64,000 nt of DNA from Carboxylicivirga fragile (GCA_025499625.1 JAFMVD010000026.1:1-64000), one strand, 5' to 3'; counted from the stretch's first letter, positions 19,325-31,886 are shown. The notes: generated by a model from the letters alone, not told the origin. A program made the numbers and translations.

Positions 19325-19356
19325 ATGCTTGTTTGATTCTTGTTATCTTTACATTT

Positions 19357-21357
19357 ATGGAATTCAAACTCACATCTGATTTTTCCCCAACGGGTGACCA
19401 ACCCCAGGCTATTAAAGCACTGGCCGAAGGCTTAAACAATCATATAAAACACCAAACATTACTAGGTGTAACAGGCTCAGGTAAAACCTTTACTATGGCC
19501 AATGTTATTCAAGAAACAAAAAAGCCAACATTAATATTATCACATAATAAAACCTTAGCGGCTCAACTTTATGGTGAGTTCAAAAGTTTCTTTCCTGAAA
19601 ATGCAGTTGAATATTTTGTATCCTATTACGATTATTATCAACCAGAAGCCTATCTTCCGGTTACAGACACCTATATCGAAAAGGATTTATCCATCAACGA
19701 CGAAATAGAAAAACTTAGATTAAGCACAACGTCTGCATTATTATCAGGGCGTAGAGACGTTATAGTTGTATCCTCAGTATCCTGCTTATACGGGATCGGT
19801 AACCCTGATGACTTTCATGAAGGAATAATTTCAATAAAAAAAGGAGATCAATTATCAAGAAATGTTTTTTTAAGACAATTGGTTGATAGTTTATACTCTC
19901 GAAACGAAGTCATGTTTGAACGTGGTCATTTTAGAGTAAAGGGCGATACGGTTGAAATCTTCTTAGCCTATTCCGATTATGGTTGTCGTGTAATTTTTTG
20001 GGGAGATGAAATTGAAGAAATAGAAACCTTTAATCCTGATGCTGGCACCACAATCGAATCACTAGATTCAACAATCATATATCCAGCCAACATCTTCGTG
20101 ACTTCCAAAGCACGTACTCAACAAGCCATTCATGAAATACAGGATGACATGATGAGGCAGGTGGAATTCTATAAAGAAATTGGTAAGAACCTGGAAGCAA
20201 AACGACTTCATGAACGCGTCAATTACGATTTGGAAATGATACGCGAACTAGGTCACTGTCCTGGTATAGAAAACTATTCACGCTATTTTGATGGTAGAAA
20301 AGAAGGAACACGACCATTCTGTCTAATTGATTACTTTGCTGATGACTTTATGGTGATTATAGACGAGAGCCATGTTACCATACCACAAATTCGTGCAATG
20401 TACGGTGGCGATAAATCCAGAAAAGAAAACTTGGTTGAATATGGCTTCCGCTTACCTGCAGCAATGGATAACCGCCCCTTGAAATTTGAAGAATTTGAAA
20501 CATTAATAAATCAAGGAGTGTATGTTAGTGCTACACCCGCCGATTATGAATTGGAGAAGAGTGAAGGCGTAATTGTTGAGCAATTGATTCGTCCGACAGG
20601 CTTATTAGATCCGCAGATTGATGTACGCCCGAGCCAAAATCAAATAGACGATTTAATTAACGAAATCCAGCTAAGAATAGAGCGAAAGGAGCGCATTCTG
20701 GTTACCACCCTAACCAAACGTATGGCCGAGGAGTTAACAAAGTATCTGAGCCGTATTTCAATAAAGTGTGAGTATATTCATTCTGATGTAGATACTCTTG
20801 AACGGGTTAAAATAATGGAAAATCTGCGACTTGGAACTTTTGATGTATTGATTGGAGTCAATCTACTTCGAGAAGGATTAGATTTACCCGAAGTATCTCT
20901 GGTTGCCATTCTTGATGCTGACAAAGAAGGTTTTTTAAGATCCGAAAGATCACTTACCCAAACGGCGGGTAGAGCTGCAAGAAACCTTAACGGCTTGGTA
21001 ATAATGTATGCTGATAAAATTACCAAAAGCATGCAAGCAACAATAGATGGAACAAACTATCGTCGTGAAAAACAGTTAAAGTACAACGAAGTTAACAATA
21101 TTACCCCTACTCAAATAAACAAACAAATCACAAATGATCTAAACACAAAAAGCAAAGCTTATGTTGAGCCTAGTGAAACAAACTTTGCTGCAGATCCAGT
21201 GGTGGAATACATGAGTAAGGACGCGCTAAAGAAATCAATAGACAAAACACGTAAAGAAATGCAGAAAGCGGCCAAAGAGCTCGATTTTATGCTTGCAGCA
21301 CAATACCGTGATGAAATCACCAGACTTGAAAAGATACTTAATAAAAAACCCTCTTAA
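19357..21357 (+). CDS. uvrB: Excinuclease ABC subunit B
   Basis: Damage-recognition helicase of nucleotide excision repair, 666 residues. The Walker A motif LGVTGSGKTFT lies near 38-48 and the beta-hairpin region with YYDYYQPEAY near 85-95. The helicase motifs DESHVT and YVSATPADYE follow, then TAGRAARN, and a C-terminal UVR motif (about 625-660, DFMLAAQYRDEITRLE) binds UvrC. An in-frame TTG at 19333 adds eight residues not found in the family, so the ATG is preferred. The gene stands between two terminators and is likely monocistronic. Confidence 0.96.
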   Translation: MEFKLTSDFSPTGDQPQAIKALAEGLNNHIKHQTLLGVTGSGKTFTMANVIQETKKPTLILSHNKTLAAQLYGEFKSFFPENAVEYFVSYYDYYQPEAYLPVTDTYIEKDLSINDEIEKLRLSTTSALLSGRRDVIVVSSVSCLYGIGNPDDFHEGIISIKKGDQLSRNVFLRQLVDSLYSRNEVMFERGHFRVKGDTVEIFLAYSDYGCRVIFWGDEIEEIETFNPDAGTTIESLDSTIIYPANIFVTSKARTQQAIHEIQDDMMRQVEFYKEIGKNLEAKRLHERVNYDLEMIRELGHCPGIENYSRYFDGRKEGTRPFCLIDYFADDFMVIIDESHVTIPQIRAMYGGDKSRKENLVEYGFRLPAAMDNRPLKFEEFETLINQGVYVSATPADYELEKSEGVIVEQLIRPTGLLDPQIDVRPSQNQIDDLINEIQLRIERKERILVTTLTKRMAEELTKYLSRISIKCEYIHSDVDTLERVKIMENLRLGTFDVLIGVNLLREGLDLPEVSLVAILDADKEGFLRSERSLTQTAGRAARNLNGLVIMYADKITKSMQATIDGTNYRREKQLKYNEVNNITPTQINKQITNDLNTKSKAYVEPSETNFAADPVVEYMSKDALKKSIDKTRKEMQKAAKELDFMLAAQYRDEITRLEKILNKKPS

Positions 21358-21373
21358 AATTAAGAGGGTTTTT
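21344..21373. terminator. Bidirectional terminator overlapping the uvrB stop
   Basis: Perfect 13-bp stem (21344-21356 with 21361-21373) and a four-base loop AAAT. It is flanked by A and T runs on the two sides, so it can end both uvrB and the convergent sigma factor gene. The uvrB stop codon TAA (21355-21357) lies inside the hairpin. Confidence 0.9.
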
Positions 21374-21405
21374 CTATATCTATATCTATTAAGTTAAGAA
21401 TACTC

Positions 21406-22266
21406 TTAACCTAAGTATGATTTCAATAATTTACTACGAGAGGTATGACGTAAACGACGAATGGCTTTTTCTTTAATCTGGCGAACACGCTCACGCGTTA
21501 AACCAAATCGTTCACCAATCTCTTCCAAAGTCATTTCTTGACAACCAATTCCAAAGAACAATTTAATAATGTCACTTTCACGCTCAGTCAAAGTAGCTAA
21601 AGCTCTTTCAATTTCTCGCGCCAAAGATTCATTTATTAGCGCCTTATCAGCATTTGGAGAATCACTATTGACCAATACATCTAATAGGCTATTATCCTCA
21701 CCTTCAACAAATGGTGCATCAACAGAGATATGACGACCAGATACACGCATTGTATCTGCAACCTTATCTGCCGGCAATTCTAATTTATCTGCTAACTCCT
21801 CAGGTGATGGCTTACGCTCATTTTCCTGCTCAAACTTTGAATATGCCTTGTTAATTTTATTCAAAGATCCAACCTGATTCAATGGCAAACGAACAATACG
21901 ACTCTGCTCAGCTAAAGCTTGTAATATTGATTGTCGAATCCACCAAACAGCATACGAAATAAATTTAAAACCACGTGTTTCATCAAATTTCTCAGCTGCC
22001 TTAATCAACCCCAAATTACCCTCATTAATTAAATCGGGTAAACTTAATCCTTGATTCTGATATTGTTTTGCCACAGACACAACAAATCGCAAGTTGGCCC
22101 TAGTAAGCTTTTCCAAAGCAATTTGGTCACCTTTTTTGATACGCTGTGCCAACTCAACTTCTTCTTCTACAGAAATTAGTTCTTCTCGACCAATCTCTTG
22201 AAGATATTTATCAAGCGACGCGCTCTCACGGTTAGTAATTGACTTTGTTATCTTTAGTTGTCTCAT
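21406..22266 (-). CDS. rpoD: Primary sigma factor RpoD/SigA (short Bacteroidota form)
   Basis: 286-residue group 1 sigma-70. Region 1.1 is absent, as is usual for the phylum's housekeeping sigma. Region 1.2 ([10 protein letters not shown]) leads into 2.1-2.4 with the core-binding and melting helices ([29 protein letters not shown]). Region 3 follows ([11 protein letters not shown]), then 4.2 with the helix-turn-helix [23 protein letters not shown]. This sigma is expected to read the TTTG/TAnnTTTG promoters found throughout the window. A near-match -7 element (TACTTTCG on the minus strand, 22289-22296) lies about 23 bases upstream of the ATG. Confidence 0.95.
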   Translation of the reverse strand: MRQLKITKSITNRESASLDKYLQEIGREELISVEEEVELAQRIKKGDQIALEKLTRANLRFVVSVAKQYQNQGLSLPDLINEGNLGLIKAAEKFDETRGFKFISYAVWWIRQSILQALAEQSRIVRLPLNQVGSLNKINKAYSKFEQENERKPSPEELADKLELPADKVADTMRVSGRHISVDAPFVEGEDNSLLDVLVNSDSPNADKALINESLAREIERALATLTERESDIIKLFFGIGCQEMTLEEIGERFGLTRERVRQIKEKAIRRLRHTSRSKLLKSYLG

Positions 22267-22349
22267 ATTCCTTGTGAAAATTACCGCGCGAAAGTACTAC
22301 TTTTTAATGGCTTTTCCAAGCTCTCGCACGCATTGTTGCTGGAAAAGAT

Positions 22350-23816
22350 TTACTCTTGAGGATTTACCGCATAATAAACTACCCGACCATTAGGATATAC
22401 TCCTGTTAAAAATAGGCCTTCCTTTACTTCTGTAACAACCCTTTTAAAGTCATCAACAGATGTTATGGCAATTCTATTAGCCTTGGTAATAATATAACCT
22501 TCTTTAACACCACTTTCCTTGAGGCTACCCTCGTTCAATTCAACTACTTGCACACCACTCCTCAATCCCAGTCGACGCTTATCGCTGTCTGACAGCTCCT
22601 TGAGAGTAGCTCCAAGTGTTAGATCATTGCTATTTGATGTTATAATACTGGTTGTTCCTCGTATGTTACGTAAAGTTACGTCAAAAGTTTTCTTTCTGCC
22701 ATCCCTAATCACTAATAAATTAACTATTTCTCCAGGACGGTGTCTTCCTACCTGTTCTTGAAGCTCTGGAACAGAATTAACCAATTCCCCATTTACACTA
22801 ACAATGATATCTCCTACTTGCATTCCAGCTTCTTCTGCCCCACCATTCTCAGACAAACTAAGAACAAATACACCTTCAATTTTATCAATTTCAACATCCA
22901 GTTCATTTGCTAACTCAGGACTTACTTCTCTTATTCCTACTCCAAGCAATCCACGCTGAACCGTTCCATACTCCATTAAATCACCTACAACCTTTTTGGC
23001 AATGGAAACCGGCACAGCAAACGAATAACCCGAATATGATCCGGTACGAGAAGCAATGGCCGTATTTATTCCAATTAACTCACCATTTTGATTCACCAAA
23101 GCACCTCCACTATTACCAGGGTTTACAGCAGCATCAGTCTGAATAAAAGACTCAATTCCATAACTCTGGTTCCTGTTTGAGATGATATTAATACTTCTGG
23201 CCTTTGCACTAACAATACCAGCAGTTACTGTAGATGTTAAATTAAATGGATTACCAACGGCCAAGACCCATTCTCCAACCTTTAAACGATCTGAATCGCC
23301 ATAAGGTATAAATGGAAAAGAATCGCCCTCAATTTTTAATAAAGCTATATCCGAAGTTGGATCAGCTCCAACCAATGTTGCCGGAAAAGTACGCTTATCA
23401 TTCAGCGTTACCTCAATCTCAATCGCACCATTAATAACATGGTTATTTGTTACTATATAGCCATCGCTTGTTAAAATAACACCAGAACCTGCGCCCATCA
23501 CAGGAGAGGGCTCTTGTTGATAACCACTACCCGGCCCAAAAAAGAATTCATAGAATGGATTATTAGAGTCGTATTCCCTACCTCTGGATTTCGTTTTAAC
23601 ATGCACTACTGCATGAACCGTCTTTTCAGCAGCTTGCGTTAAATCAGGCAATTGCATTGTTACCTGAGGAATTGAAGCTTGCTTTATTGGAACAGGATCA
23701 GCCTGTACAATTTCTACTCGATTAGGCTCACTAAAAAAAATTGAATAGATAACAACAGCTAAAATCGAACTGATCACTGCTATAAATATTGTAAATAAGA
23801 ATTTCTTTGCATTCAT
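22350..23816 (-). CDS. htrA: HtrA/Deg-family periplasmic serine protease
   Basis: 488-residue protease-chaperone that degrades misfolded envelope proteins. An N-terminal signal or anchor helix covers about 6-28. The trypsin-like domain has the triad H126 (TNNHVI), D156 (TSDIALLKI) and S236 (NPGNSGGAL). Two PDZ domains follow, about 285-380 (GLLGVGIREV..., AGMQVGDIIVSVNG) and about 390-485 (ESGVKEGYIITKANRIAI). The length and two PDZ domains fit DegP/DegQ. It follows rpoD's upstream region on the same strand as an independent gene. The Deg family is certain; which paralogue cannot be told. Confidence 0.93.
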   Translation of the reverse strand: MNAKKFLFTIFIAVISSILAVVIYSIFFSEPNRVEIVQADPVPIKQASIPQVTMQLPDLTQAAEKTVHAVVHVKTKSRGREYDSNNPFYEFFFGPGSGYQQEPSPVMGAGSGVILTSDGYIVTNNHVINGAIEIEVTLNDKRTFPATLVGADPTSDIALLKIEGDSFPFIPYGDSDRLKVGEWVLAVGNPFNLTSTVTAGIVSAKARSINIISNRNQSYGIESFIQTDAAVNPGNSGGALVNQNGELIGINTAIASRTGSYSGYSFAVPVSIAKKVVGDLMEYGTVQRGLLGVGIREVSPELANELDVEIDKIEGVFVLSLSENGGAEEAGMQVGDIIVSVNGELVNSVPELQEQVGRHRPGEIVNLLVIRDGRKKTFDVTLRNIRGTTSIITSNSNDLTLGATLKELSDSDKRRLGLRSGVQVVELNEGSLKESGVKEGYIITKANRIAITSVDDFKRVVTEVKEGLFLTGVYPNGRVVYYAVNPQE

Positions 23817-24035
23817 AATTTTCGAGATTTAAGATCAGACATGTGAAATATAGTGAATCTTATTCATCAAATGCCATGCCTCTCGTCACGAAAGCACGTG
23901 ACTTAACTTTTTTTATCATTTTTTTGATGATCTTAAATGTTTCACCATTACTTTTGTACCTAATCAACATCAATACTAAAGCTTTTGTTTATTCGAATGA
24001 CAAGCTGACAGTATCGAACATTAATTAAAAACAGA

Positions 24036-24818
24036 ATGATTCACTTTTATAAATATCAAGGGACAGGAAACGATTTTGTGATTATTGACAATCGAGATAA
24101 ATCGTTTAACGGTGCAAATACAGAATTAGTCCGTTTTTTATGCGATCGCCGATTTGGTGTTGGCGGCGATGGCTTAATGCTTCTTGAAGAACATGACAAA
24201 TATGATTTCACCATGCGCTACTTTAACAGCGATGGAAATGAAGCATCTATGTGTGGAAATGGTGGACGATGCATAGCTGCTTTTGCGGTACATCAAGGCA
24301 TTATTAAAAACACCGAACACTTTTCTTTCATGGCTATTGATGGATTACACGAAGCAAGTTACAGTAACAATATTGTATCGATAAAAATGATCGACGTTAA
24401 CTCGATAGATAAACAAAAAGAATATACATTTTTAAACACAGGGTCACCTCATTACGTTGAGTTTACGGACGATATTGACAACCTGAATGTAAAAGAGAAA
24501 GGAATCAAGGTAAGACATTCTGACACATTTAAACCAGATGGCACTAACGCTAACTTTGTTAGTTTTATAAAAAACGACACTCTCAAAGTTCGAACTTTCG
24601 AAAGAGGAGTTGAAGACGAAACCCTCGCATGCGGCACAGGTGTTGTAGCCTCTGCGATTGCAGCATATGAAAAAAACAAATCCGTTAGCGACTACAAAAT
24701 AAAAGTGCTAGGCGGCGAATTACGCGTTTCGTTTGAAACCGACGATAACAACAGTTACAAAAACATCTGGCTTGAAGGCCCCGCGACATTTGTTTTCGAA
24801 GGCAAAATTAAGGTATAA
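24036..24818 (+). CDS. dapF: Diaminopimelate epimerase
   Basis: Converts LL- to meso-diaminopimelate for lysine and peptidoglycan synthesis. 260 residues, normal length. The two catalytic thiols are C73 in MCGNGGRC and C199 in LACGTGV. The conserved N-terminal FYKYQGTGNDFV and GVGGDGLM are present. It is divergent from the HtrA gene and ends in a terminator shared with gyrB. Nothing unusual. Confidence 0.96.
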   Translation: MIHFYKYQGTGNDFVIIDNRDKSFNGANTELVRFLCDRRFGVGGDGLMLLEEHDKYDFTMRYFNSDGNEASMCGNGGRCIAAFAVHQGIIKNTEHFSFMAIDGLHEASYSNNIVSIKMIDVNSIDKQKEYTFLNTGSPHYVEFTDDIDNLNVKEKGIKVRHSDTFKPDGTNANFVSFIKNDTLKVRTFERGVEDETLACGTGVVASAIAAYEKNKSVSDYKIKVLGGELRVSFETDDNNSYKNIWLEGPATFVFEGKIKV

Positions 24819-24820
24819 AA

Positions 24821-24843
24821 AAAAGGACCCTTTGGGTCCTTTT
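24821..24843. terminator. Bidirectional terminator between dapF and gyrB
   Basis: 10-bp stem AAAAGGACCC/GGGTCCTTTT with a minimal loop, A-run on the left and T-run on the right. It lies directly after the dapF stop and 24 bases past the end of gyrB. Confidence 0.85.
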
Positions 24844-24867
24844 TAAATATATTGGACTTAAACTTTA

Positions 24868-26901
<2,034 letters not shown>

Positions 26902-26904
26902 CTA

Positions 26905-26912
26905 CAAATATA
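26905..26912 (-). promoter_or_regulatory. -7 promoter element for gyrB
   Basis: Minus-strand TATATTTG matches TAnnTTTG exactly, 73 bases upstream of the gyrB ATG and within the 185-base gap to the upstream gene. No good -33 TTG is seen at the usual spacing. Confidence 0.45.
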
Positions 26913-27017
26913 GTAAAATTCATCATTCACACAGGTTAAAAACGCACTATTTTTATCCTGTTATCAACAACAAAATCAATTATTATAACTCACAAAACGA
27001 AAGCAGAGCTATAGGCC

Positions 27018-28796
27018 TTAAAATGAAAATAAAATACCCGCTTTAGCATTTAATCCTTGCATAGGATATCCGTTCCATTTATAGTATTTAGATGCTGCTA
27101 AATTATTGATATTAGCCCAAAACGACCACTGTTTACTAAAGTAATATTGGCCACCAATATGCACATCAATAATTGATGACAATGTCTTCATTTCAGTTGT
27201 CGGAGCGAAATCTAACACTTTTCGTTCGCCATAATATTCAATGCCTCCACTCAAAACAAGATCCTCAAATAACTCCCATCGTCCATCCAAACCAAATTTA
27301 ACCTCTGGCTTATGCCATGCCTCTTCTTGTGTATCCAAACTCCAACCATAATAAGCACCATTCAACAATAACTCAATGCTCTCTTTCGGTCGAAACAACA
27401 ACTCTCCTTCAACCTTTAACAAAGTTCCATCATCATACACAGGCATAAAAACATTAGTATAATTTACACCAGTAAAAGCACTGCTTCCAGGGTTACCGCC
27501 TTGCACGTAAGGTTTATTTAGATAGAAATGTTCGTTATTGAAGAAACTATATTCTACGCCCGCAGAGAATGAAGTGGACGAACTGAAATTACCTTTTATA
27601 CCAGCTAAAATATTTAAGCCATATTTAGAAGCACTCACATTGTAATCAGGGGAAACAAAAGGATTTTCATACATAATACTACGATAGTCGTTCAGATTAA
27701 CCCTACCATTTAAACCGGCATACAGAGAAACAATTCCTTCAACCACCGTTAAATCACCCATAATATCAGGTGCTACCACAAACTCATCTCCTTCCGAATC
27801 AATAATACCAGCCATGAATAAACCGACTTTCAAACGCGCATTATCAAAATCAAAGCTCACCGAAGGTGTAGCCTGAATCAATGTGATATTTCTATTTGTA
27901 AAATGAAACATAGGCCCAATTGAATCAGGCACACTTGTGCGATACGATTCAACCTTAGCATCCACATTAACAAACATATTATTTAAAGGATGACTGAGTT
28001 CACCTTCAATTACAAATCCCTTTTGAGAAACGCCAGTCAAATTACTAAAAGCATTAAATCCTATACTTGCATCGTACGCCGTTTTTCGATTATCAATTAC
28101 ATTATTTTTCAATCCAACGCTCATATCAAAAGAAGATAAACGCTGCTTATCATCATGTGCTAATTGCGAGCCGCTTAATGGCGTAAGATAACCTGGTACC
28201 GTATAGTCCTGCTCCATATCTAATGTTTGTAAGCCGTAATAACGATACATATTATGGTTGAAGTCCAAATCAACACTCAAGGTAAGATCATTGAAAAAAT
28301 GTTTAAAACCAACATTAGCCCATGTATCATTAAATGGTGCCTTTACAGTTTCATCATTCTCTAATTTCAGCTCTCCGAATGAAGATGTATGACCAATATT
28401 TAATCCCAATAAAAATGGTTCTGACTCTAATATATTATAGCCAATTTCACCCAAAAAGGTACCGTAATTACCAACACCACCTTTAACAAACGACTTCATT
28501 AAAAGCTGCTTTCTTTTCGCTTGTATCTTTGCTGGCGATATCAGACTGGGCTCATAATTGGTACTAACCGAAGTACTCAGAATACGGTAATTAAACTTAG
28601 GTCGCATCGTAATCGAATCTGTCACCTTTGGCATTTGATTCACCTTATAAGCATCAGAAACAGTAGGTGTATATTCTCGCACAACACGTACATCCTGATT
28701 AATCTTCTCTTGTGAAAAAATAGAATTGACACTTACTAAAACAAGAACTATTATCGAGAAAGAATATTTTAAAATCATTTTGTTAATTTTTATCAT
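27018..28796 (-). CDS. Outer-membrane beta-barrel protein, TonB-receptor-like, no plug
   Basis: About 592 residues. Signal peptide (hydrophobic core IIVLVLVSVNSIF, ending FSQ). Right after cleavage comes a conserved-looking segment with VRVVREYTPTVSDAYKV, then amphipathic beta-strands to the last residue Phe, as in an outer-membrane barrel. No plug domain or TonB box is recognisable, although databases often label this type as TonB-dependent receptor. Three in-frame ATGs exist (28826, 28796, 28778). The middle one has an AAGG upstream and gives a standard signal peptide. It follows the 1016-residue TPR gene by a few tens of bases at most, so they form one operon and probably one complex. Function unknown. 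Confidence 0.75.
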   Translation of the reverse strand: MIKINKMILKYSFSIIVLVLVSVNSIFSQEKINQDVRVVREYTPTVSDAYKVNQMPKVTDSITMRPKFNYRILSTSVSTNYEPSLISPAKIQAKRKQLLMKSFVKGGVGNYGTFLGEIGYNILESEPFLLGLNIGHTSSFGELKLENDETVKAPFNDTWANVGFKHFFNDLTLSVDLDFNHNMYRYYGLQTLDMEQDYTVPGYLTPLSGSQLAHDDKQRLSSFDMSVGLKNNVIDNRKTAYDASIGFNAFSNLTGVSQKGFVIEGELSHPLNNMFVNVDAKVESYRTSVPDSIGPMFHFTNRNITLIQATPSVSFDFDNARLKVGLFMAGIIDSEGDEFVVAPDIMGDLTVVEGIVSLYAGLNGRVNLNDYRSIMYENPFVSPDYNVSASKYGLNILAGIKGNFSSSTSFSAGVEYSFFNNEHFYLNKPYVQGGNPGSSAFTGVNYTNVFMPVYDDGTLLKVEGELLFRPKESIELLLNGAYYGWSLDTQEEAWHKPEVKFGLDGRWELFEDLVLSGGIEYYGERKVLDFAPTTEMKTLSSIIDVHIGGQYYFSKQWSFWANINNLAASKYYKWNGYPMQGLNAKAGILFSF

Positions 28797-28835
28797 TAAA
28801 ATCGCCGCCTTGAAGATTGCAAGCATAATAGTGTA

Positions 28836-31800
28836 TTAATTATTAGCAACATTAACAGTGTCTGCGTGCTCTTTCATTTCAGGCACCTTTTTCCATTCCT
28901 TCATTAAAGCGTGTACTCTTGACGAAATATCATCATCTCCAGTATAATTCTCGTTTATACTTTCAAGATATTGTATGGCCTGAAAACTCTCCCCTCTATC
29001 TTGATAAATTTGTGCTAATAAAATAAAACTACGTGCCAGCCAATATTGATGAGGCGTTCCTTTATCGATGTAATCAAAAACTTCTTTTTCAGAAGCTTCA
29101 ACATCGTTTAAGTCATATTTATACTGAGCTATGTAATATTTAGCTTCAGCTCCCTCAACACTTTTTGTATTACTGGCTATCTGGGCAAAAAACTCTAAAG
29201 CTTTTTCGGAATTGCCTAACTCACGATAACTTAATGCTGTATTATAAATGGCCTCTCGTTTAATTTCATCAGCAATTTTAGGTGCATTTAACAATTTAGA
29301 AGCGGCGCTAATACACTCTTCAGGCTGATTCATTTTTGTCAGACTTCGCATAACTCCAATTTTCGCTTCCAGGCGGTTTTCGGCAATTTCAGCCTCCTGC
29401 TCCAAACGAACAAATGCATTATATGCTTGCCTATAGGCTCCTTGCTGAAAGTGCAATTCTCCCATGCGAATTAAAGCCTCTTCGGTAAACAAACTTCTTT
29501 CGCGATTGGCCACATACTCATATGAAGCTAAAGCATCCGTATACTCCGTATTACGATACTGACAATCGGCTTTATAAAAGTGTGCATTCAGCACAAACTT
29601 ACCATCAGGATAGGTAGCCAAATAGCTTTTAAAATGTTTAACTGCATGCTCACAGTCATTCTTCATATAAAACCGTTCGGCTGCCACGAATGTCAAAGAA
29701 TCCTGCTCACGATTATCTAATCGCGCAAAACCGCCAACTTGCTCTGTATAGCGCACATATCCATCCAAATTATTCCTATCAAGATAAATATTGCGAATAC
29801 CCAACAGAGCATTCTCAGCTTCTTGTGTTCCCGGATACTCGTTCACAACACGCTTATAAAAAGCTAATGAGTTATCTAATTCATTGGTATTGTAATAAAC
29901 CAAACCAAGTTGCAGCATGGCCTTTTTCGAATAACTACCCTTTGGATATTTTTCCTTAATGAGCTTATAATTATATATCGCTTCCTTTAAATTATTGGTA
30001 GCCACATACGAGCGACCTAGCTCATACAAGGCATCATCCACATAAGGTGATTTTGGATAACGCGTCAACAAAGATTTCAGAACAGTAATTTTGTTATTAT
30101 AATCCTTCTCCAAGCCATGACAAAACCCTTTTTGAAAGAGTGCATAGTCTGGTGATCCTTCAGGAACTGAAGCCCCACGATTGTAATAGTTAATTGCTGC
30201 ATCAAACTCGCGATTCACGTAGTAACAATCACCAGTACGATTCAAAGCATCACCATACAGTACTCGATCTTTCCCTTCAGAAAGATTAACATACTTTCGA
30301 AACCACCCCTGCGACTCACCATATTCTTTTTGCTTGAAATAAGCATAAGCTATGTTGTAGTGCGCTACTGCAAACTCCTCCATCTTATACGATCCGGGCA
30401 TGTAAATGAACTCTCTAAAATCAACAATGGCCTTTTGATAATCACCCGTTCTATAATAGGACTCACCTCGCCAATAGTAGGCGCCAACTTTTAAATCTTT
30501 ATCATACTCAGCATATTTCAGGCTATAATTAAAAAACTCTATGGCCTCCACAAAATTTAGGTCGGTAAACAACTCCAAACCACGATAGTATGCCACACGT
30601 TGCATCGCCCTATAAACGTCACCAGTTTTACGTTGAATTTTTTCCATTGAAGCCAAAGCCTCACGATAATTCTTGGTTGTTAGAAAAGCTTTACCTAAGT
30701 ACTCATAGGCCTGATCAATCTTATCACTCTCTGGAAATAATTCGATGTAAGTCATGAACGAATTAATAATCTCATTAAAGGGAGAAAAAGACAATTCGTA
30801 GTTTAACTTGATGTAATTAAATAAGGCATCCTCTTGGATATCTTTATCAAACTCATATTTTGATGCAGCTTCGAAGGCTACCCTTGCTCTTTTTTTATCA
30901 TTCAATTTCAAATAACAATCGCCTAAGTGATAATAAGCATTTTGAGCCATTATATCCTCTGCTGATGTTACTTGCGACAAGCCCTCGGTTGCTTTCTCAA
31001 AATTACTAATAAAATAATAGGCAAAACCTAAGTGGTAAAAATCTTCACGACGTGGTTCGGAGGATAATTCAATAGCCTTCTCATAGTAGACAATACTCTG
31101 TTTGTATTCTTTTTTACCATAATACGAATCTGCCACTATTCGATTCATATCAGCCTGACGCTCCTTTGTTCCATCTTTAACCAATGGCAAAGCATACTTT
31201 ATGGCATTATCGTAGGCCTTCTGTAAGTAATATATCTGAGCAATATAAAATGGTACGACCTTTTTAAAACCCTTATCATTTTCAAGTTTTGTAAAACCAT
31301 CCAATGCTGTCTGGTAATTGGCCTTTTCATATTGAATGTGGCTATAATAATAAAGTACAGATGAATTGTATTTATTATCCTTTCCTTTAAGGTGGTTAAA
31401 TTGAATAAGCGCCTCATCATACTTTTTCTGCATAAAAAGAGAATATCCCGCAGCAAAATGATAATCCACTTTGGTTACCTTATCTAAACCATTTGCATTC
31501 ACCTTTTCATACCAACGCGATGCCTGACGATATTTGTTCTTAGCTGAATAAATATCACCAATATTCATATTGGCATATGGCAAACGATTACTCGAGGGGT
31601 AATTCTGAATGTACTCTTCCCACAAATATTGAGCATCTTCATTACTCAACTTTTGAGCACATACCCTTTGCATGTATGCCGCTTCGGTAACACGTGCCGA
31701 TACTTCCTTTCCATGAGCATCAACATAGTTCTTAAACTGAATTCGCGCTAAACCATACTTTCCAAGCTCATAAAGTTCAACAGCTTTCTCATATTCATTT

Positions 31801-31886
31801 TCATCCGAATCATAACGATATGATTTCTGAGCAATGGTTGGATGCATAAAACCAAGCAATAGAAGCAAAGCAATATTTCTAATCAT
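28836..31886 (-). CDS. Large exported TPR-repeat protein
   Basis: 1016 residues. Signal peptide (about 1-19, ending TIAQ), then almost entirely tetratricopeptide-type repeats, with typical units such as A-x-YNIAYAYFKQKEYGES and ALYELGRSYVATNNLKEAI. Repeats run from about residue 28 to 990, so the protein is a long periplasmic superhelix or scaffold. It is translated just upstream of the plugless barrel gene. The pair next to gyrB resembles a conserved Bacteroidota arrangement that I cannot link to a known process. No lipobox or transmembrane helix is seen beyond the signal. Confidence 0.8.
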   Translation of the reverse strand: MIRNIALLLLLGFMHPTIAQKSYRYDSDENEYEKAVELYELGKYGLARIQFKNYVDAHGKEVSARVTEAAYMQRVCAQKLSNEDAQYLWEEYIQNYPSSNRLPYANMNIGDIYSAKNKYRQASRWYEKVNANGLDKVTKVDYHFAAGYSLFMQKKYDEALIQFNHLKGKDNKYNSSVLYYYSHIQYEKANYQTALDGFTKLENDKGFKKVVPFYIAQIYYLQKAYDNAIKYALPLVKDGTKERQADMNRIVADSYYGKKEYKQSIVYYEKAIELSSEPRREDFYHLGFAYYFISNFEKATEGLSQVTSAEDIMAQNAYYHLGDCYLKLNDKKRARVAFEAASKYEFDKDIQEDALFNYIKLNYELSFSPFNEIINSFMTYIELFPESDKIDQAYEYLGKAFLTTKNYREALASMEKIQRKTGDVYRAMQRVAYYRGLELFTDLNFVEAIEFFNYSLKYAEYDKDLKVGAYYWRGESYYRTGDYQKAIVDFREFIYMPGSYKMEEFAVAHYNIAYAYFKQKEYGESQGWFRKYVNLSEGKDRVLYGDALNRTGDCYYVNREFDAAINYYNRGASVPEGSPDYALFQKGFCHGLEKDYNNKITVLKSLLTRYPKSPYVDDALYELGRSYVATNNLKEAIYNYKLIKEKYPKGSYSKKAMLQLGLVYYNTNELDNSLAFYKRVVNEYPGTQEAENALLGIRNIYLDRNNLDGYVRYTEQVGGFARLDNREQDSLTFVAAERFYMKNDCEHAVKHFKSYLATYPDGKFVLNAHFYKADCQYRNTEYTDALASYEYVANRERSLFTEEALIRMGELHFQQGAYRQAYNAFVRLEQEAEIAENRLEAKIGVMRSLTKMNQPEECISAASKLLNAPKIADEIKREAIYNTALSYRELGNSEKALEFFAQIASNTKSVEGAEAKYYIAQYKYDLNDVEASEKEVFDYIDKGTPHQYWLARSFILLAQIYQDRGESFQAIQYLESINENYTGDDDISSRVHALMKEWKKVPEMKEHADTVNVANN

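Noticed and set aside
23843-24028. 61-codon GTG-started frame with a hydrophobic segment before dapF
   Set aside because: It lies in the divergent promoter gap, has no family resemblance or ribosome-binding site, and its GTG start is weak. It is best explained as chance in AT-rich DNA.
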